Below, piece by piece: positions 19,118 to 28,220 of a DNA stretch of 64,000 nt. Within the stretch, counting starts at the first letter, position 1; every line of letters begins with the position of its first letter. The position numbers and the translations under genes were made by a program. Below the pieces are notes generated by a model, which worked only from the letters and a program-made list of their open reading frames with translations, did not search any database and was not told where the DNA came from. The DNA is from Koleobacter methoxysyntrophicus (GTDB lineage Bacteria > Bacillota > Thermosediminibacteria > Koleobacterales > Koleobacteraceae), in the NCBI RefSeq assembly GCF_017301615.1, contig NZ_CP059066.1, positions 2,802,888-2,866,887 of the forward strand, read 5' to 3'.

Positions 19118-19885
19118 TTAAAAGGGATGACACCTTACCGTGTTTTTCAGGCTTCCTATCCCTTCAATTGCAATTTCTACGGTGTCACCGGGGTTCATAG
19201 GTCCCACCCCTGCCGGGGTCCCCGTAAGGATTACATCTCCGGGATTAAGGGTCATCACCTGTGAGATAAAACTGATCAATTTATTAACAGGAAATAAAAG
19301 GTGCGAAGTATTCGATGATTGAACCACTTCTCCGTTTAGAAGGGTATAAATCTTCAGGGAACCAGGGTCTGCATCGGTTTCAATCCACGGCCCGATAGGA
19401 CAGAAGGTATCAAAGGATTTGCTCCTGGTCCATTGAATATCCCTTTCCTGCAAATCCCGGGCTGTAACGTCATTACTGCATGTATACCCCAGGATATTTT
19501 CGTAAACCCTCGATTCGGTCACATCCTTCATCCTGTTTTTTATAACAACAGCCAGCTCTCCTTCATAATCCACCCGTCTGGACATGGGGGGATAAATAAT
19601 ATCCTCGCCGGGGCCTATTACAGAAGTGGATGGTTTAATGAACAATGTTGGTTCTTCAGGGGCTTTATAATTTAGCTCCTGAATATGGTCTTTGTAATTC
19701 AACCCAATACAGACTACTTTCCCGGGGCTGCAAGGTGCCAGCAATTGTACATCATCCAGTTTCCCCACTTTTTCTCCAATTGTAAAATCCGAAAAAATAT
19801 CCCCTTCCAGCCCGTATATATCTCTATCCTGCAGGATACCGTACCGAACTGTACCATTTTTATCTGCAAATCTTATGACCTTCAA
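19118..19885 (-). CDS. Fumarylacetoacetate hydrolase (FAH) family protein
   Basis: This enzyme of about 255 residues has the FAH fold. Family motifs include GLNYKDHIQE, RVDYEGELAVVIKN (metal-binding Glu residues), NDVTARDLQ and the C-terminal GDVILTGTPAGVGP. Members cleave C-C bonds or hydrate or decarboxylate ring-fission products (HpaG/HpcE type) or act on oxaloacetate-like acids, and the substrate here is unknown. The frame opens at 19942, but TTG at 19885 follows GAGGGGG and gives the normal N-terminus MKVIRFADK. It is separated from ptb by a terminator. Confidence 0.88.
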   Translation of the reverse strand: MKVIRFADKNGTVRYGILQDRDIYGLEGDIFSDFTIGEKVGKLDDVQLLAPCSPGKVVCIGLNYKDHIQELNYKAPEEPTLFIKPSTSVIGPGEDIIYPPMSRRVDYEGELAVVIKNRMKDVTESRVYENILGYTCSNDVTARDLQERDIQWTRSKSFDTFCPIGPWIETDADPGSLKIYTLLNGEVVQSSNTSHLLFPVNKLISFISQVMTLNPGDVILTGTPAGVGPMNPGDTVEIAIEGIGSLKNTVRCHPF

Positions 19886-20075
19886 ATAAAATACCCCCTC
19901 AATTACTAAAAAAATCAGGCGATTTTCAATTGAAAACGGCAACAGATATCAATTTTGACCTCGCGTCTAGTATCATTATAGCACAAAGCCCGGATAATCC
20001 ACAATATAATCGTGTTAAATTGCATTTTTGGGGTATAACCCGCCATTAACAATAGGTTAAACTACATTCAATAAA

Positions 20076-20103
20076 GAAAAAAAAGAGGCTTGATCCGGCC
20101 TCC
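20076..20103 (-). terminator. Terminator of the bcd-buk-ptb operon
   Basis: GAGGC and GCCTC close a short loop, followed by TTTTTTTT on the minus strand. It lies about 30 bases after the ptb stop. Confidence 0.85.
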
Positions 20104-20131
20104 TTAGCATAAAACAAGGCTTATGTTCGTG

Positions 20132-21040
20132 TTACAATCGTCTCCCTACCAGTGAAGCCATTACAATAGAACACAATTTCCCGTCTGCGGTATCTGCCCT
20201 TGATGTCATAACTATAGGAGCAGCAGCCCCAAGGACTATCCCTGCCATAGTTCCCCCGGCAAGGTAGATCAGGGATTTGCCGAAGATATTCCCCGCTTCT
20301 ATATCAGGAACGAGAAGTATATCGGCTTTTCCTGCTACGGGGCTTTTAATCTTCTTTTGCCGTGCCGCCTCTTCATTTATAGCATTATCCAGTGCAAGAG
20401 GTCCATCCACAACAGCACCTCGTATTTGTCCCCTCTCTGCCATCTTTGACAGCACCGCAGCATGCATTGTAGCTTCCATCTGAGGATTTACAACTTCAAC
20501 AGCCGCAAGAACGCCGACCTTCGGCTCATCAAAACCCAGGGACCTCACAGCATCAATAGCATTCTGCAGAATTTCCACCTTCTGATAAAGGCCCGGAGAA
20601 ATATTTATTCCACCATCAGTCATGAAGAGGACTCTTTCATATTCGGGAACATCATATGCTGCGAGATGGCTCAGGGTCTTCCCTGTTCTCAGGCCGTATT
20701 CCGAATTTAGCACCGTTTTCATGAATTCCGAACTGCCCACCATACCCTTCATTATAATATCGGCCTTTCCTTCTGATACCAGCCTTACGGCCTTTTCAGT
20801 AGCACTCTTTGGTTCAGGAATGTCGTATATCTGTTCATCTTCAACCTCAAAATTTATTTGCCGGGATAATTCTTTAATCTTTTCCCTGTCTCCCACGAGG
20901 ATGGGATCAACCAGACCCTTTTCATATGCGTTTTTTACGCTTTTCAGTACTTCTAAATCATCTGCTGCCGCAACACTGAGACGGCTTTTAGGGAGCTCCT
21001 GAGCCCGTTGAAGCATCTCTTTAAAATTGCGAAATGCCAC
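20132..21040 (-). CDS. ptb: Phosphate butyryltransferase
   Basis: This phosphotransacetylase-fold enzyme of about 302 residues exchanges CoA of butyryl- or branched acyl-CoA for phosphate. Family stretches include GLVDPILVGDREKI, IIMKGMVGSSEFMKTVLN, MTDGGINISPGL and PDIEAGNIFGKSL. The open frame starts at 21103, overlapping buk, but GTG at 21040 has AAGGAGG nine bases upstream and gives the usual Ptb length. With butyrate kinase it converts acyl-CoA to acid and ATP. Confidence 0.93.
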   Translation of the reverse strand: MAFRNFKEMLQRAQELPKSRLSVAAADDLEVLKSVKNAYEKGLVDPILVGDREKIKELSRQINFEVEDEQIYDIPEPKSATEKAVRLVSEGKADIIMKGMVGSSEFMKTVLNSEYGLRTGKTLSHLAAYDVPEYERVLFMTDGGINISPGLYQKVEILQNAIDAVRSLGFDEPKVGVLAAVEVVNPQMEATMHAAVLSKMAERGQIRGAVVDGPLALDNAINEEAARQKKIKSPVAGKADILLVPDIEAGNIFGKSLIYLAGGTMAGIVLGAAAPIVMTSRADTADGKLCSIVMASLVGRRL

Positions 21041-21074
21041 CTCTTTATACCTCCTTAACCGTAGTCCAGTCCGT

Positions 21075-22145
21075 TTAACTATAGGTCTTTTCCTCTTCTT
21101 CACCCATCAGCACCCGTAATGCTCCTAAAGCAAGGGATTCCAGTTCTTCTTCCCCGGGAACAACAACTACGGGAGCAATAAATTCAACCCGTTCGATAAT
21201 TTTCGCCGTAACGGTCCGTGAATGGGCTATCCCACCCGTCAGAATGATTTTATCCACATCCCCTTTGAGGGTAGTGGCCATAGCCCCAATTTCCTTAGCT
21301 ATCTGGTAGACCATAGCTTCTAGAATCAGTTCGGCTTCTCTGTCCCCTTTTTCTATTCGTTTTTCCACTTCCCGCATGTCTTTTGTTCCCAGATAAGAAT
21401 ATACACCACCCTCTCTTGTTATCTTCCTTTTCATTTCATCATAGGTATATTTCCCGGAATAACATAATTGGACTAATTCGCTTACCGGAAGGGTTCCTGT
21501 TCTTTCAGGGGAAAACGGGCCCTCACTGTTAGCATTATTAACATCAATCATTCGCCCTTTTCTGTGAGCTGTTACCGAAATCCCGCCTCCCAAATGGACG
21601 ATTATGAAATTGCAGTCAAAATAACTCCTTCCTGCATCTTTAGCAACTTTTCGCCCTACAGCCTTTATATTTAAAGCATGGGATAAACTCCTTCTTGACA
21701 GTTCCTTCAATCCTGAAATCCTCGCTATGTCTTCCATTTCATCCACTGCCACAGGGTCAACTATATATGATGGGATTTGATAATCTTGCCCGAGATTGAA
21801 TGCGATTATCCCTCCGAGATTGGAAGGATGTTCCCCTTGCAAACCTTCTTTAAGGTCTTCTACCATTTTTTCATTTACGCGGTATGTCCCGCTTTCCATA
21901 GGCTTTAACAGACCGCCCCTGCCAATCACTGCATCCAGGGTTTCCATTGGAATCCCTTTTTTAACCAGGGAATCTGTTATGACCTTTAAACGGTATTCAT
22001 ATTGATCCGCTACCCGGCTGAATTTGTTCAGCTCGGCTGCATTATGCTCTATGGTTTCTTTTAAAATACATTCACTATTATCAAAGACAGCTATTTTAGT
22101 TGATGTAGAACCCGGATTTACAGCCAATATCCTGTAGTTTTTCAA
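21075..22145 (-). CDS. buk: Butyrate (branched-chain fatty acid) kinase
   Basis: This 356-residue ASKHA-fold kinase makes ATP from butyryl- or isovaleryl-phosphate. The phosphate-binding NPGSTSTKIAVF lies near residues 10-21, IVHLGGGISVTAH near 190-202, and DKIILTGGIAHS near 298-309. It starts with TTG behind GGAGG, six bases after bcd. The neighbouring leucine dehydrogenase and Ptb suggest that branched acids from leucine, valine and isoleucine are substrates. Confidence 0.95.
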   Translation of the reverse strand: MKNYRILAVNPGSTSTKIAVFDNSECILKETIEHNAAELNKFSRVADQYEYRLKVITDSLVKKGIPMETLDAVIGRGGLLKPMESGTYRVNEKMVEDLKEGLQGEHPSNLGGIIAFNLGQDYQIPSYIVDPVAVDEMEDIARISGLKELSRRSLSHALNIKAVGRKVAKDAGRSYFDCNFIIVHLGGGISVTAHRKGRMIDVNNANSEGPFSPERTGTLPVSELVQLCYSGKYTYDEMKRKITREGGVYSYLGTKDMREVEKRIEKGDREAELILEAMVYQIAKEIGAMATTLKGDVDKIILTGGIAHSRTVTAKIIERVEFIAPVVVVPGEEELESLALGALRVLMGEEEEKTYS

Positions 22146-22151
22146 CTGCTT

Positions 22152-23237
22152 CTACCTCCTGTCAGGCAAAAAAGACCTCTTTATTTGGCTGATGGTTTCA
22201 AGTCTTTCTTCTACCAGCCGGTCTGCAGCCTGATATGTAGGGATATTGTTTTCTCTCGAAATTTTGTAGATTTCCATAAGTATATTATATATACCGGCAG
22301 TTTTTTTCATTGCTCTTTCCCTATTGAAACCCTCCAGTTCATCAGCTACTTGGATGAGGCCTCCGGCATTAATTACATAATCAGGAGCATACAGGATCCC
22401 CTTCTCATGTAGAATATCCCCGTGTCTGGGTTCTGCCAGCTGGTTATTAGCAGCTCCTGCAACAGCCCTGCACTTTAATCTCTTTATAGTATCGTCATTT
22501 ATTACTGCACCTAAGGCATTAGGGGAAAAGATGTCACAGTCTACATCAAAGATTTCATCGGGTTCAACGGATTTAATACCCGAAAAATCCTTTAAAGCCT
22601 TTTCTGCATTTTCTTTGCTTATATCTGTAATGGTAATATCTGCGCCTTCATCATAGAGGTGTTTTATCAGATGATATCCCACCTTACCTACGCCTTGAAC
22701 GGCAATCCTCAGGCCGGTAAGGGAATCGCTTCCAAATACCTCTTTTGCCGTAGCTTTTATCCCTTTCCATACTCCAAAGGCAGTAGTTATGGCTGAATTA
22801 CCGCTTCCGCCATATTCTTCGGGAAGACCCACTACACAGTCTGTCTCCTTGGCCGCATAAACGAAATCATCGGCATATGTCCCCACATCAGTCCCCGTAT
22901 AATACCTTCCCCCCAGGCTTTGAACATACCTTCCGAGGGCTCTAAAGAGTCCTTCGCTTTTATCCTTCTTAGGGTCACCTATAATTACCGTTTTGCCCCC
23001 ACCGAAATCTGTACCTGCTACCGCACATTTATAGGTCATTCCCCTTGAAAGCCTGAGTGCATCGATTAACGCTTCCTCTTCTGTTTCATAATTCCACATT
23101 CTGCACCCGCCCAAAGCCGGGCCGAGAGTCGTATCATGAATACAGATTATCGCTTTCAATCCTGATTTTCTGTCATAATTGAAAATAACCTGCTCATGAC
23201 CGTACTTCTCCATTTCCTTAAAGATATCCAGTTTCAT
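22152..23237 (-). CDS. bcd: Leucine (branched-chain amino acid) dehydrogenase
   Basis: This Glu/Leu/Phe/Val dehydrogenase of about 361 residues oxidatively deaminates branched-chain amino acids with NAD+. It has the substrate loop GPALGGCRMWNY, the catalytic Lys in GMTYKCAVAGTDFGGGK, and the nucleotide-binding VQGVGKVGYHLIKHL. The frame opens at 23300, but the ATG at 23237 follows AAGGGGG and matches the family N-terminus MKLDIFKEMEKYG. It heads the bcd-buk-ptb operon, with GTTCT/AGAAC dyads immediately upstream. Confidence 0.95.
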   Translation of the reverse strand: MKLDIFKEMEKYGHEQVIFNYDRKSGLKAIICIHDTTLGPALGGCRMWNYETEEEALIDALRLSRGMTYKCAVAGTDFGGGKTVIIGDPKKDKSEGLFRALGRYVQSLGGRYYTGTDVGTYADDFVYAAKETDCVVGLPEEYGGSGNSAITTAFGVWKGIKATAKEVFGSDSLTGLRIAVQGVGKVGYHLIKHLYDEGADITITDISKENAEKALKDFSGIKSVEPDEIFDVDCDIFSPNALGAVINDDTIKRLKCRAVAGAANNQLAEPRHGDILHEKGILYAPDYVINAGGLIQVADELEGFNRERAMKKTAGIYNILMEIYKISRENNIPTYQAADRLVEERLETISQIKRSFLPDRR

Positions 23238-23262
23238 GTAAAAATCCCCCTTCAAAATGTTT

Positions 23263-23291
23263 GTTCTATAATTCAGAACGATGTTCTGAAT
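23263..23291. promoter_or_regulatory. Palindromic operator upstream of bcd (proximal)
   Basis: GTTCT-N7-AGAAC (23263-23279) is followed at once by a second GTTCT. The last part forms a perfect 21-bp palindrome at 23271-23291 (ATTCAGAAC-GAT-GTTCTGAAT). The likely ligand is the IclR-family regulator encoded next door; this is inferred. Confidence 0.65.
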
Positions 23292-23307
23292 ATGAGCCAA
23301 CCTTAAA

Positions 23308-23328
23308 GCGTTCTAATATCAAGAACGC
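23308..23328. promoter_or_regulatory. Palindromic operator upstream of bcd (distal)
   Basis: GCGTTCT-N7-AGAACGC is a perfect 7-bp-arm dyad. It contains the same GTTCT-N7-AGAAC core as the proximal site, with the cores 47 bases apart (centre to centre), between iclR and bcd. Confidence 0.65.
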
Positions 23329-23346
23329 CATTTCTTTCTATCTTGT

Positions 23347-24135
23347 TTACTTAAGATTTTCAGATATTTCCTCAGCTGTTTTCTGAACTTCCCTAATAAC
23401 ATCCCGGGCTTTCAGTGATTCTAATCTGGCACTGGGGCCTGACAGGCTGATAGATGCAATCACTTTGTTTTCAAAATCATATACAGGAGCAGCAAAACAT
23501 GTAAGACCCACTTCCAGTTCCTCGTTATCAACAGCATAACCTTGCTGTCTTATTTTCTTCAATTCTTTTAACAATTTATTGTAATCGGTAATGGTATTCT
23601 GTGTGTAACGTTTCAAAGGTTTTTTAAGGATTTTTTCTACGGTCTCGGGTTCAGAGTATGCAAGGAGAATCTTCCCCATGGCGGAACAGTAAGCGGGAGA
23701 GCTGGAACCTACAGGGGGTGTCATGCTCAGGAACTGGGCCTTTTGTATTTTCTCAAGTACCACCACTTCAGGCCCTTCCTCTCTATTAAAATCAATTACT
23801 GCCAGGTGGGTAGTTTCTTTAAATTTTTCAGCCAATCGGGATAAATGGGGTTGGGCAATATCCCTTAACTTCATCTCCTTCGCGTAAAGCATGCCCAGGG
23901 AAAAAACCTTAATTCCCAACCAGTATTTATTATTTCTTGAATTCTTTTGAATAAACCCCCTCCTTTCCAATGTAGTAAGTATCCTATGGACCGTACTCTT
24001 ATACATCCCGAGGTATTCTGCTATCTCCGACACACCCAATTCCCTCTTTTCTTTATAGAAGAGCATCATTACATCTAATGCCCTCTCAAGGGATTTTATA
24101 GTATATTTGTCATCCCGGATTAATATCACCTCCAA
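23347..24135 (-). CDS. IclR-family transcriptional regulator
   Basis: This protein of about 262 residues has an N-terminal winged helix (about 10-65: LGVSEIAEYLGMYKSTVHRILTT) and a C-terminal effector-binding domain (about 80-255, with YCSAMGKILLA and EELEVGLTCFAAPV). IclR proteins usually control adjacent catabolic genes in response to a small acid. It lies upstream of bcd-buk-ptb in the same direction, with paired palindromes in the gap. The start is unclear: the TTG at 24135 overlaps the GGAGGTGAT ribosome site, so a rare ATC or similar start a few codons later is possible. Confidence 0.92.
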   Translation of the reverse strand: MEVILIRDDKYTIKSLERALDVMMLFYKEKRELGVSEIAEYLGMYKSTVHRILTTLERRGFIQKNSRNNKYWLGIKVFSLGMLYAKEMKLRDIAQPHLSRLAEKFKETTHLAVIDFNREEGPEVVVLEKIQKAQFLSMTPPVGSSSPAYCSAMGKILLAYSEPETVEKILKKPLKRYTQNTITDYNKLLKELKKIRQQGYAVDNEELEVGLTCFAAPVYDFENKVIASISLSGPSARLESLKARDVIREVQKTAEEISENLK

Positions 24136-24289
24136 ATGAGATTTTGAGACTATTTTTATATTTTATATTCGCCATCGATATTAAAATTTCCTTCTGTAAA
24201 TAGTTTTTACTTACAATTCATGATAAAACCTTCCATTTGGCCTTCAAAACCGTTATACCGTTAATACACATCGATTTAAAGGGAGCAAA

Positions 24290-25546
24290 CTATTCTTTTC
24301 TTCGTTTCTTGATGAGTTTTTTAATGTATCTTAGCAGTATGCCCTCATAAGCCTCATGGATAGAAACTACTGCCTCTCCTTCCCTGGGAACCAGAATGGC
24401 ACCTAGTGAGCTTATACCTTCTCTGTAGTTCCTGTATTCATATGAGAAGGGATTACCGTCTTTATCCCTGCCATCTATCCAGATAAAAGTAGGATAGCTG
24501 TTCAAAAATCCCTTCAGGTCATCCTTGCTGTTTATGGGCATACCGTTAATAGCCAGGATAATGTCACCCCTTTTAAGGCCCATCCTATACCCCGGAGACC
24601 CGGGTAAAACATCCAGAACCATTTCTCCCCTTTCCGGTGCAATGAAAACCGGCCTTCCTTTTTTTTCGATGCCTTTCCCGTAATAGATAAGGAACTCGTG
24701 GGCCAATGGCGCAAAAAGGGCGGCAGCATACTTAAAAATACTTATTCTGGAAGCAATTATTGCTAGTAGCAGTAATATTAAGCTGAAGATACTTAAATTT
24801 ATTGCTGATAACCTGGATTTTTTTTCAGGGGTACTGGTAAGGACCATATCTCCATACCCTAAACCGGCAACTATCGGAAACATTATATAGATGAGGTTTT
24901 CTTGGGCAATTTCAGGGGAGGGCCGGACCAACGGCCACCAGTCTGGCATCTGAATAACGCCTTCAGGGATTTCCTGATTGATAACCGTAAGCAGGATTAT
25001 TATTGGAACGGGCCAGAATTTTTGAAGGCTAAAGCCGCCTATCACTCCATAGCGGTTGTCTTTTATAAATATGGGGGTTGTTCCTTTAAAACCGCTGGTA
25101 TATATCAGGACACCTTCAATGAAATGAAGGATCGCAACTATGGCCATCAGACCCGGAACATCTATCTTGGGATATCCTAAAATAAGGCTGATCAGTGAAA
25201 CTATACCTCCTGCATAAGAAAAACACATAAAGCGGGGTTGAATCATCATGAGTATAATAGCCAGGAACCAAACAAATCCCAGTCCAATATTGGAAATGCT
25301 TACCCCTACAAAGATAAGCAAAAAACTTCCGATAATTCCACCTATTATTCCATACAAAATAGCAATGAGGGTCTGGTCTTTTACGGAATTAATAGTTGCA
25401 CCGAAGAGTTTTTCTTCTATAGATACTGCACGTCTATACTGGGTCCATACCAGAAATATTACAATCCAAAACAAAGGGTTTATAAAAACGACCGGAATAC
25501 TTTTTATTATCATTGTTATTATTTCAAGATAAGGGAATGCAAACAC
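24290..25546 (-). CDS. MinJ-like polytopic membrane protein with C-terminal PDZ domain
   Basis: This 418-residue protein has about seven to eight membrane helices over residues 1-285 and a PDZ domain at about 305-385 (GEMVLDVLPGSPGYRMGLKRGDIILAING). The layout and length match B. subtilis MinJ (YvjD), which bridges DivIVA and MinCD at the division site. In B. subtilis minJ also lies near ctpB and ftsEX, as here. The weak sequence conservation of this family makes the MinJ role an inference. The plain description is a PDZ-containing membrane protein. Confidence 0.75.
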   Translation of the reverse strand: MFAFPYLEIITMIIKSIPVVFINPLFWIVIFLVWTQYRRAVSIEEKLFGATINSVKDQTLIAILYGIIGGIIGSFLLIFVGVSISNIGLGFVWFLAIILMMIQPRFMCFSYAGGIVSLISLILGYPKIDVPGLMAIVAILHFIEGVLIYTSGFKGTTPIFIKDNRYGVIGGFSLQKFWPVPIIILLTVINQEIPEGVIQMPDWWPLVRPSPEIAQENLIYIMFPIVAGLGYGDMVLTSTPEKKSRLSAINLSIFSLILLLLAIIASRISIFKYAAALFAPLAHEFLIYYGKGIEKKGRPVFIAPERGEMVLDVLPGSPGYRMGLKRGDIILAINGMPINSKDDLKGFLNSYPTFIWIDGRDKDGNPFSYEYRNYREGISSLGAILVPREGEAVVSIHEAYEGILLRYIKKLIKKRRKE

Positions 25547-25650
25547 CTGATTACCTCCAAATTGTTTTTTTCTTTTATTATATCCAATTATTATGGAAAA
25601 AACTACCCTTAATAATTAAAAGGATTTAGGGGTTATATCTGTTTTATCCA

Positions 25651-25681
25651 AAACAAAGACTAAACCCTTTAGGGTTTAGTC
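25651..25681 (-). terminator. Terminator overlapping the ctp stop codon
   Basis: AGACTAAACCC and GGGTTTAGTCT form a perfect 11-bp stem, followed on the minus strand by TTTGTTTT. The stop codon TAA of the protease gene is inside the 5' arm. Confidence 0.85.
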
Positions 25682-26881
25682 TGTTTTTATGACCTCTATG
25701 GCTTTCTGGAGCTGAGTATCCTGTTCCTCAGACACATTGAAAATATCAACACCTTTCGGCAGTTCTACGACTATATCGGGTTCAACCCCGATTCCATCAA
25801 TAGACCTCCCTGAAGGTAGATAATACTTAGCTATTGTAAGTTTCAACCCTGAACCGTCTTTAAATACCGTAGGTTCCTGGACAGACCCCTTTCCAAAGGT
25901 CTTTGTTCCCACAAGAACTCCGGATTTTGTATCCTGCACGGCCCCTGCTACGATTTCTGAAGCACTGGCACTATATTTGTTTATTAGAATTACAAGGGGG
26001 ATATTGATTTTGTTTCTTCCTGATCTGTATTCACTGGTCCTGTTACCTGATTTGTCTTCAGTATATACTATTAAGTTTTCACCTATAAGTTCATCGGCAA
26101 CTTTAACGCACTCATTTAAAAGCCCCCCGGGATTGTTTCTTAAGTCCAGGATGAGTCCCCTTACCTTCTTGCTGTTTAATTCATTAAGAGACTTTTTGAA
26201 TTCTTTAGATGTGTTTTCGTCAAAAGAAGTAATCCTTATATAGCCTATATCATCCCCTATAATCCTGTGTCTGACTGTCTTTAGTTCTATAGAATCCCTG
26301 ATGATTTCAAAGGTTAAGATGTTATCTATTCCCTCCCGTTTTATATGAAGGGTTACCTTAGTCCCTTTTGGGCCTCTCATAAGGCTCACAGCCTCATCCA
26401 AAGTCAGGCCTTTAACAGGGATATCATTGATCTGTATAATTTTATCATCGGGGAGAATACCTGCTTTATGTCCAGGGGTATCTTCTATGGGTGAAATCAC
26501 CCTTACCAGCCCGTCATCATCCATAGTAACGCTTATACCGATTCCCTCAAAGGAACCCTGTATGGATATCATAAAATTTTTAAACTCTTCAGCGGTAAAA
26601 TACGCTGAATATGGGTCGTTGAGGGAATCTATCGCCCCTTTAATAGCCCCTGTTACCAAACGGTTAATCTCCACATCACCTATATACCTTTTATCGACGG
26701 TCTTTATTACTTCAACAAGGGGTTCAAGTTCTCTTATTATATCCAGGTCCTTCTGGGTAATCCACCTGAAACTCCCTGTTAAAATCGAGCCCGATAAATA
26801 ATTTACGGTTATTCCGTATGTTGCCACTGCTGTAATCAGAACCAGCAGCATCCCTAGTGCTATCTGTCTCTTCCAGTTCAT
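25676..26881 (-). CDS. ctpB: S41-family C-terminal processing peptidase (CtpB-like)
   Basis: This 401-residue protease has an N-terminal membrane anchor (about 7-28), a PDZ domain (about 105-185, GILPDDKIIQINDIPVKG) and the S41 catalytic core. The nucleophile Ser lies in NKYSASASEIVAGA and the Lys in GTKTFGKGSVQ, so it looks active. CtpB in B. subtilis cleaves SpoIVFA during sporulation; other members trim cell-wall proteins. It follows the ftsEX-EnvC genes, as in B. subtilis. Confidence 0.93.
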   Translation of the reverse strand: MNWKRQIALGMLLVLITAVATYGITVNYLSGSILTGSFRWITQKDLDIIRELEPLVEVIKTVDKRYIGDVEINRLVTGAIKGAIDSLNDPYSAYFTAEEFKNFMISIQGSFEGIGISVTMDDDGLVRVISPIEDTPGHKAGILPDDKIIQINDIPVKGLTLDEAVSLMRGPKGTKVTLHIKREGIDNILTFEIIRDSIELKTVRHRIIGDDIGYIRITSFDENTSKEFKKSLNELNSKKVRGLILDLRNNPGGLLNECVKVADELIGENLIVYTEDKSGNRTSEYRSGRNKINIPLVILINKYSASASEIVAGAVQDTKSGVLVGTKTFGKGSVQEPTVFKDGSGLKLTIAKYYLPSGRSIDGIGVEPDIVVELPKGVDIFNVSEEQDTQLQKAIEVIKTD

Positions 26882-26943
26882 TATACCCCACCTATCTTGA
26901 CACTCTAATTATATATATTCCTTATAACGTTACCATTATGCTT

Positions 26944-28116
26944 TTATTCAAAATATTTCCACGGGTCTGTATGATTGCCGTTTATTTTCACTTCAAAATG
27001 CAGATGAGGCCCGGTGCTAACCCCGGTTGACCCTACTTTAGCAATTACCTGACCCTTTCTTACCTTTTGCCCTACCTCTACCAGTATCACCGAAGTATGT
27101 GCATACATTGTAGATATGCCGCCGCCGTGGTCTAACACAACAGTTTTGCCATATCCACCCAGCCAATCAGCATAAATAACCTCACCGTGAGTTGCCGCTA
27201 CGATATTACTTCCTGCGGGAGCACCTATATCTATACCCGTATGCATCCTCCTGGTTTTATATATTGGGTGGATTCGCCAGCCATAGGGTGAAGTTATCCG
27301 TGTATAACCCGGTGTAGGCCATGCAAAAGTTGCTGTGCCCATATAGCCCTTTTTTTGTTTAGCCTGGAGTTCTGCAATCATTTTATTCAATTTCCTCTGG
27401 GCTTCTTCCATTTCATCAAGGGCCTTTTCGTAAGCCATTTTATCGTTTTTTATCTGGTTTAACAGCCTTTCCCTGGCAGCAACCTGAACTTCTATTTCTT
27501 TCTTTTTGTCGCTGATCTGCTGCCTTACAGCCAATATTTCATTTCTCTGAAGCTCCAATTCAACCTTTTTATCTTCAATCAGTGCTTTTTGTTCTTTCAG
27601 GCTGTTGAGAAGGTTTGCATCATAACTTATTATTCTTTTAAGTATATCCATTCTTGTTATAAAATCCGAAAAGGATTTTGAATCAAGGAGCACTTCCAGG
27701 TAATCTACAGGCCCGTTTTTATACATGGCTTCTGCCCTTAAATAGAAGATCTCTGTTTGCTGTTCAACCCTTTTTTGGGCTTCTTCTAGTTCTTGCTGGG
27801 TCTTTTTAACCTTCTGCTCCGTTTTAATAAGCTGGTCTTCTACTTTTTGTAACTCCAGCTCGGTTAACTCAAGCTTCCTTTCTACTATTTCGAGTTCATT
27901 AGATACCGTCTTTTCGCGCTTTATAACCTCATTCAATCGCTGTTCCTGCTGTTTAATCTTCATTTCTAAACTGTTCAGCTGTTTTTTTAGATCATCAAGT
28001 TCAGACCCCGATGCCAAGGAGGTAACCCCTATAACCACTGCCATCCCTGTTATTACGGCAGCAGCTATAATCTTGTTAAATAAATGATACTTATGTTTAA
28101 ACTTATTATGTCCCAA
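26944..28116 (-). CDS. Coiled-coil M23 peptidase / murein hydrolase activator (EnvC/PcsB-like)
   Basis: This 390-residue exported protein has a signal peptide or anchor at about 13-38, a long coiled coil (about 39-245) and a C-terminal LytM/M23 domain (about 265-390). The zinc ligands are intact (RMHTGIDIG and GPHLHFEV), so it could cut peptidoglycan itself, unlike E. coli EnvC. Placed directly after ftsE-ftsX, it is the expected extracellular partner that FtsEX switches on during division. The sequence shows the fold, and the partnership is inferred from order. Confidence 0.9.
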   Translation of the reverse strand: MGHNKFKHKYHLFNKIIAAAVITGMAVVIGVTSLASGSELDDLKKQLNSLEMKIKQQEQRLNEVIKREKTVSNELEIVERKLELTELELQKVEDQLIKTEQKVKKTQQELEEAQKRVEQQTEIFYLRAEAMYKNGPVDYLEVLLDSKSFSDFITRMDILKRIISYDANLLNSLKEQKALIEDKKVELELQRNEILAVRQQISDKKKEIEVQVAARERLLNQIKNDKMAYEKALDEMEEAQRKLNKMIAELQAKQKKGYMGTATFAWPTPGYTRITSPYGWRIHPIYKTRRMHTGIDIGAPAGSNIVAATHGEVIYADWLGGYGKTVVLDHGGGISTMYAHTSVILVEVGQKVRKGQVIAKVGSTGVSTGPHLHFEVKINGNHTDPWKYFE

Positions 28117-28220
28117 CCTGTAAAAAACCCCCTTCCCTCTTTGTCATTGCAGGTTTAAACCTGGTATCAATCTCACTTATCATCTGCAAAAACCTTTTTT
28201 CGTCTCCGTTTATTGTGGAA

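Noticed and set aside
23275-23287. GAAC-GAT-GTTC considered as a LexA/SOS box
   Set aside because: Spacing is 3 rather than 4 and the site is repeated as GTTCT-N7-AGAAC before a catabolic operon next to iclR.
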